DNA from: SAR116 cluster bacterium
GTDB taxonomy: Bacteria > Pseudomonadota > Alphaproteobacteria > Puniceispirillales > Puniceispirillaceae
Direction of reading: 5' to 3'
Length of the DNA: 26,852 nt
NCBI GenBank assembly: GCA_002722385.1
Contig: PBLR01000026.1
Location: 1-26,852, forward strand
In this document: piece by piece, positions 22,981 to 26,852 of the stretch
Position numbering within the stretch: the first letter of the stretch is position 1
Layout: every line of letters starts with the position of its first letter
Position numbers and translations under genes: made by a program
Notes under the pieces: model-generated
What the model was told of the DNA's origin: nothing
The model's input: the letters and a program-made list of their open reading frames with translations, nothing else
The model's database searches: none

Positions 22981-23979
22981 CTACACCCTTTCGATAATCT
23001 TTTCGCCAAACAGGCCTTGTGGTCTGAACACCAGAAACACCAGAGCCAGCATATAAGCGAACCAGTTTTCGGTGGCTCCGCCCAGCAAAGGCGCGCCAAT
23101 CAGAAATTCAAACATTTTCTCGCCAACGCCGATAATCAGCCCGCCGATAATCGCCCCGGGAATAGAGGTGAACCCGCCCAGCATCAGCACCGGCAGAGCT
23201 TTCAGCGCGATCAGGGATAAGGAGAACTGAACCCCTGATTTTGACCCCCACATAATCCCGGCAACAAGGGCCACGAAACCGGCAATGCCCCAGACAATCA
23301 CCCAGATGCCGCGCAATGAAATGCCGACAGACAGGGCCGCCTGATGGTCATCAGCCACCGCGCGCAGGGCGCGGCCTGTTTTGGTGTATTGGGAAAACAC
23401 CACCAGCGATATCACCAAAACAGCTGCGATCACAGTGGCATAAATATCCAGCGTGTCGAGATAAAATCCGTAGAACTCCTCACCGCCCAGAAAGGCTGTA
23501 TTTTCTTCAATCCAGAAATTGCCGCCTTGCGGAATGCCGATATCCAGCTTTTTGACGTTTGACCCCCACATCAAATCACCAAACCCTTCCATGAAATAGG
23601 CAAGGCCGATGGTCGCCATAAACAGAATAATCGGTTCCTGATTCACCAGATGTTTTAAGATCAGCTTTTCGACCAGGAAGGCGAACAGCAACATCACCCC
23701 CAAAGCAAACAAAATCGCGAAGAACGCCGGCAGGGTCCAGCCGAAATGATGCACTTCGGTACCGAATACGGCGTTAATCAGATGAGCAAAGGGGATCTGA
23801 CCTTCCTGAAACCCGACCAGGGTCATCGCCGCAAACAAAGCCATGATGCCTTGTGCGTAATTGAAAATACCTGAGGCCTTGAAGATCAGAACGAAACCCA
23901 GCGCAACCAGAGAATACATCACCCCGGCCATCAGCCCGTTCAGAAACACTTCAACGCCATAATAAAAATCTGCTGGCAT
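22981..23979 (-). CDS. LivH-like ABC transporter permease
   Basis: This inner-membrane permease of 332 residues has the LivH signature: GVMYSLVALGFVLIFKASGIFNYAQG near the N-terminus and ALKALPVLMLGGFTSIPGAIIGGLIIG in the C-terminal half. About eight helices are visible. The helix-interrupting segment with TRTGRALRA-like residues (TKTGRALRAVADD) contacts the ATPase in this family. It lies between the LivG-like and LivM-like genes. Confidence 0.9.
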   Translation of the reverse strand: MPADFYYGVEVFLNGLMAGVMYSLVALGFVLIFKASGIFNYAQGIMALFAAMTLVGFQEGQIPFAHLINAVFGTEVHHFGWTLPAFFAILFALGVMLLFAFLVEKLILKHLVNQEPIILFMATIGLAYFMEGFGDLMWGSNVKKLDIGIPQGGNFWIEENTAFLGGEEFYGFYLDTLDIYATVIAAVLVISLVVFSQYTKTGRALRAVADDHQAALSVGISLRGIWVIVWGIAGFVALVAGIMWGSKSGVQFSLSLIALKALPVLMLGGFTSIPGAIIGGLIIGVGEKMFEFLIGAPLLGGATENWFAYMLALVFLVFRPQGLFGEKIIERV

Positions 23980-24021
23980 GATCTTCCTCTCTGCTAAGAC
24001 CGTTTTGTCTGCACTGTGATA

Positions 24022-24846
24022 TTAATCATGTGACACCCCCAGATAGGCATCAATGACCGCCTGATTGCTGCGCACCTCATCAGGTGTGCCATCACCGATC
24101 TTCTTGCCGTAATCCATCACCACAACACGGTCGGCCAGATCCATCACCACGCTCATATCATGTTCGATCAGCGCGATAGTGGTGCCGAATTCCTCATTCA
24201 CATCCAGAATGAAGCGGGACATATCCTCTTTTTCTTCAACATTCATGCCGGCCATCGGTTCATCCAGCAGCAGCAAAGAGGGCTCTGCAGCCAAGGCACG
24301 GCCCAGCTCAACCCGCTTTTGCAGGCCGTAAGGCAGGCGGCCAACAGGCACTTTGCGGATGCTCTGGATTTCCAGGAAATCGATGATCCGCTCAACAAAG
24401 GCGCGATTCTCAACTTCTTCTTTTTGCGCACGCCCCCACCATAAGGCTTGCGAGAGCATACCTGTTTTCATATGGGTGAGGCGGCCTGTCATGATATTGT
24501 CCAGAGTGGACATCCCCTTGAACAGCGCAATGTTCTGGAATGTCCGGGCAATTCCCTGATGGGCGATCTCATAAGGCTTCAGCGGTTTGCGTTCTGCCCC
24601 TTTATAGAGCACCTTGCCTTCCTGCGGGTGGTAAAACCCGTTGATGACATTCAGCATAGATGATTTGCCTGCACCGTTTGGCCCGATAATCGCCCGTATT
24701 TCCCCTTCCCGGATATCAAAGGAAATATCTTCAATGGCGGTCACGCCGCCAAAGCGAAGGGTGATATTCTGCATTTCCATGACCGCGCTGCCAATGGTGC
24801 GGCCATCTGCGGTCACATAGCTGTCTGTCGCGGATGTCTGGCTCAT
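24022..24846 (-). CDS. LivG-like ABC transporter ATPase
   Basis: The 274-residue ATPase has Walker A GPNGAGKS (55-62), RTFQNIALF as the Q-loop, the LivG-type degenerate signature LPYGLQ near 171-176, Walker B LLLLDEPMAGM, and the H-loop in IEHDMSVVMDLADR. The first 20 residues form a polar leader absent from ordinary LivG. It powers the Liv-type transporter together with LivF. Its ATG overlaps the stop of the acyl-CoA synthetase gene by 4 bases, linking uptake and activation genes at the level of translation. Confidence 0.9.
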   Translation of the reverse strand: MSQTSATDSYVTADGRTIGSAVMEMQNITLRFGGVTAIEDISFDIREGEIRAIIGPNGAGKSSMLNVINGFYHPQEGKVLYKGAERKPLKPYEIAHQGIARTFQNIALFKGMSTLDNIMTGRLTHMKTGMLSQALWWGRAQKEEVENRAFVERIIDFLEIQSIRKVPVGRLPYGLQKRVELGRALAAEPSLLLLDEPMAGMNVEEKEDMSRFILDVNEEFGTTIALIEHDMSVVMDLADRVVVMDYGKKIGDGTPDEVRSNQAVIDAYLGVSHD

Positions 24847-26807
24847 GCGGCACTCTCCTGATCTGAGACAACAACAGCATCGTCTATTCTCAGCGTGGCT
24901 GAAATTGATCCTGTGCTGCCATCTTCATAGGTCACTTCTGTTTTTGTGAATATCTCTGACTTGCCGCCATACAGCGCGTCTATCAGCTCTTTAAATTTAT
25001 CCTGAATGACGCGGCGGCGGACTTTGCGGGTCCGGGTCAGCTCGCCATCATCTGCATCCAGCTCTTTATGCAGAACAAGGAATCTGTGGATCTGGCAGCC
25101 AGACAGCATCTCATCTGCGGCAACATCCCGGTTCACCTCATTGATGTGCGCCTGGATCATCTCATAAACATCCGGATTGCCCGCCAGTTCCTGATAAGAA
25201 GAATAGGCAATGTTGTTCCGCTCTGCCCAGTTGCCAACCGCCTGCAGGTCAATATTGATAAAGGCTGTGCACATGTCGCGGTCAGCCCCGAACACCACAG
25301 CTTCTAAAATGCTGGGGTAGAATTTCAGCTTGTTTTCCACATATTTCGGGGCAAACAGGCGGCCATCTTTCATCTTGCCGACATCCTTGGCCCTGTCGAT
25401 GATGCGCAGATGGCCGGTGTCTTTTTCGATGAACCCTGCATCACCTGTGGCCACCCAGCCTTCTTTATCTTTGGTGTCTTTTGTGCTTTTGGGATTTTTG
25501 TAATATTCAACAAAGGTTCCCGGAGACCGGTAGAACACCTCACCATCATCCGAAATTCTGATTTCAACACCGGGCGAGGGCACGCCAACAGTATCTGCAC
25601 GTACCTGGCCATCTGGTTGCTGGGTGATAAACACGCTGGCTTCTGTCTGGCCGTAAAGCTGTTTTAAATTGATTCCCAATGCGCGATAGAAGCTGAAAAT
25701 TTCAGGCCCGATCGCCTCACCGGCGGTATAGCCGACCCGCACTTTGCTGAGGCCAAGGGTGTTCAATAACGGCCCGTAAACCAAAAACCGGCCAAGTCCG
25801 TATTTCAGCCTGTCAAAGCTGCTGACAGGCTGGCCATCCAGCAAAGCACCACCGACCTTCTGGGCATGATCCATGAAATGGCGGAACAAGGCCTGTTTCA
25901 GTTTACCGGCATCTTCCATCCGGATCATGACATTGGTCAGCACGCCTTCAAAATAACGCGGCGGGGCAAAGAAATAACTTGGCCCGATTTCGCGCAAATC
26001 ATGCTGCATTGTCTCTGTGCTTTCCGGACAGCACACACAAAAACCGGTCCACATCGCCTGACCCATAGAGAAGATAAAATCGCCAACCCAGGCCATCGGC
26101 AGATAGGCCAGCACAGAATCATTCACGCTCAGCTGGTCAAAATCTGAAGACGCTTCTGCTGTCTTGATAATATTGTCGTTTGACAGAACCACACCTTTTG
26201 GCTGGCCGGTTGTGCCAGAGGTGTACAGCATTGCACAGGTGTCGTCTCCGGTCTGACTTGCCTCACGTTTGGCCAGTTCTTTTTTCTGCTTATCACTGGC
26301 TTCGCTGCCTGTTTTCTGCACCCCGCGATAATCATGCAGACGGGTGCGGTCATATTTGCGCATGCCGCCATCATCCAGATAGATGATCGCCTTCAGTTCT
26401 GGCAGGCGGTCCTGAATGTCGAGGATTTTATCAACCTGTTCCTGATCTTCTGCAAAAATAAACCGGGCTGAACAATGGGCCAGAACATAAGCGATCTCAT
26501 CAGCAACCGAATCCTGATAGACAGGTACAGGCACCGCACCATTTGTCTGTGCGGCCATCATCGCCCAATAAAAATAAGGCCGGTTACGCCCCAATAGTGC
26601 CACATGATCACCAGGGGCCAGGCCTAGATCCAGCAGACCCAAGGCCAGCTTGTTGACCTCAGAAGCTGCTTTAGCCCAGCTCCAGCTTTGCCAGATGCCA
26701 AATTCCTTTTCCCGGTAGGCAGGCTTGTCAGCGTAATGTTTTGCATTATACGCCAGCAGACGCGGCACAGTATCGCGTCCGGCTGCGCTGGTCTCAGCTG
26801 CGGCCAA
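24843..26807 (-). CDS. Long-chain acyl-CoA synthetase family protein (AMP-binding)
   Basis: The 654-residue enzyme of the FAA1-like AMP-forming group activates a carboxylate as acyl-AMP and then acyl-CoA. Motifs are the ATP loop YTSGTTGQPKG (195-205), YGQTE, the TGDAG aspartate and the hinge DRAKDVGKMKDGRLFAPK. The start codon is TTG at 26805-26807, supported by a GGGAGG ribosome site 5 bases away and the absence of an in-frame ATG near the front. It is the first gene of the transporter cassette within the window. Long-chain fatty acids are not implied; the true substrate is unknown. Confidence 0.9.
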   Translation of the reverse strand: MAAAETSAAGRDTVPRLLAYNAKHYADKPAYREKEFGIWQSWSWAKAASEVNKLALGLLDLGLAPGDHVALLGRNRPYFYWAMMAAQTNGAVPVPVYQDSVADEIAYVLAHCSARFIFAEDQEQVDKILDIQDRLPELKAIIYLDDGGMRKYDRTRLHDYRGVQKTGSEASDKQKKELAKREASQTGDDTCAMLYTSGTTGQPKGVVLSNDNIIKTAEASSDFDQLSVNDSVLAYLPMAWVGDFIFSMGQAMWTGFCVCCPESTETMQHDLREIGPSYFFAPPRYFEGVLTNVMIRMEDAGKLKQALFRHFMDHAQKVGGALLDGQPVSSFDRLKYGLGRFLVYGPLLNTLGLSKVRVGYTAGEAIGPEIFSFYRALGINLKQLYGQTEASVFITQQPDGQVRADTVGVPSPGVEIRISDDGEVFYRSPGTFVEYYKNPKSTKDTKDKEGWVATGDAGFIEKDTGHLRIIDRAKDVGKMKDGRLFAPKYVENKLKFYPSILEAVVFGADRDMCTAFINIDLQAVGNWAERNNIAYSSYQELAGNPDVYEMIQAHINEVNRDVAADEMLSGCQIHRFLVLHKELDADDGELTRTRKVRRRVIQDKFKELIDALYGGKSEIFTKTEVTYEDGSTGSISATLRIDDAVVVSDQESAA

Positions 26808-26812
26808 GGTAT

Positions 26813-26818
26813 CCTCCC
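26813..26818 (-). promoter_or_regulatory. Ribosome binding site that fixes a TTG start
   Basis: GGGAGG lies 5 bases before the TTG at 26805-26807. The next in-frame Met is deep in the protein (residue 83), so this site decides the start. The promoter lies outside the window or in the last 34 bases, where I see no clear motif. Confidence 0.6.
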
Positions 26819-26852
26819 TGAATTTTTGATGCGGCTGGTTGACCGGCCGTCA

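Noticed and set aside
1..26852. CRISPR array, integrase, transposase, toxin-antitoxin or phage-defence genes
   Set aside because: No spaced direct repeats and no proteins of these kinds were found on either strand.

Overview
The window reads as a chromosomal segment of a free-living alphaproteobacterium of moderate GC content. The evidence is a type A RNase P RNA, a Pal-type lipoprotein, a large branched-chain acyl-CoA catabolic operon, and the rnpB - uup - djlA neighbourhood that often borders the division/cell-wall cluster in this class. A SAR116-like marine lineage is my best guess, but that is inference from gene content and base composition only. There are no CRISPR arrays, tRNAs, rRNAs, integrases or insertion sequences.

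Left part (1-8244): rnpB on the minus strand follows an ABC-F ATPase (uup) and a TerB/J-domain protein (djlA-like). A TusA-family sulfur carrier, a conserved protein of unknown function, a PlsC-type acyltransferase, a DUF2237 protein with an overlapping 47-residue membrane protein, an MTA/SAH nucleosidase-like protein, an aldo/keto reductase and an EamA transporter follow. The gap between the 47-residue protein and the nucleosidase gene holds a compact inverted-repeat array (5452-5581) that looks like an unclassified structured RNA. A second long hairpin lies at 22-89, beyond the 3' end of rnpB.

Middle part (8245-12405): a Pal/OmpA lipoprotein outside a tol operon, then an AT-rich island with an exported orphan protein of 355 residues and a small orphan of 87 residues. 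An AhpD-like protein with a co-transcribed hotdog thioesterase, and a second hotdog thioesterase transcribed divergently, complete this part.

Right part (12414-26807), all on the minus strand: two adjacent gene blocks. Upstream lies a cassette of acyl-CoA synthetase, LivG-, LivH- and LivM-like transporter parts, a periplasmic binding protein, a LivF-like ATPase and a PaaK-like ligase. A strong intrinsic terminator sits between the binding protein and LivF. Downstream lies a tightly overlapping block of isobutyryl-CoA dehydrogenase, 3-hydroxyisobutyryl-CoA hydrolase, 3-hydroxyisobutyrate dehydrogenase, enoyl-CoA hydratase, thiolase and an HSD10-like dehydrogenase. This second block covers the valine branch down to methylmalonate semialdehyde and the lower isoleucine branch. 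The upstream cassette probably imports a carboxylate or similar substrate and activates it as a CoA thioester; its substrate cannot be read from sequence.

Most of the window is conventional metabolism. The parts most likely to be undescribed are the structured element at 5452-5581, the hairpin at 22-89, and the orphan exported protein at 9298-10365.
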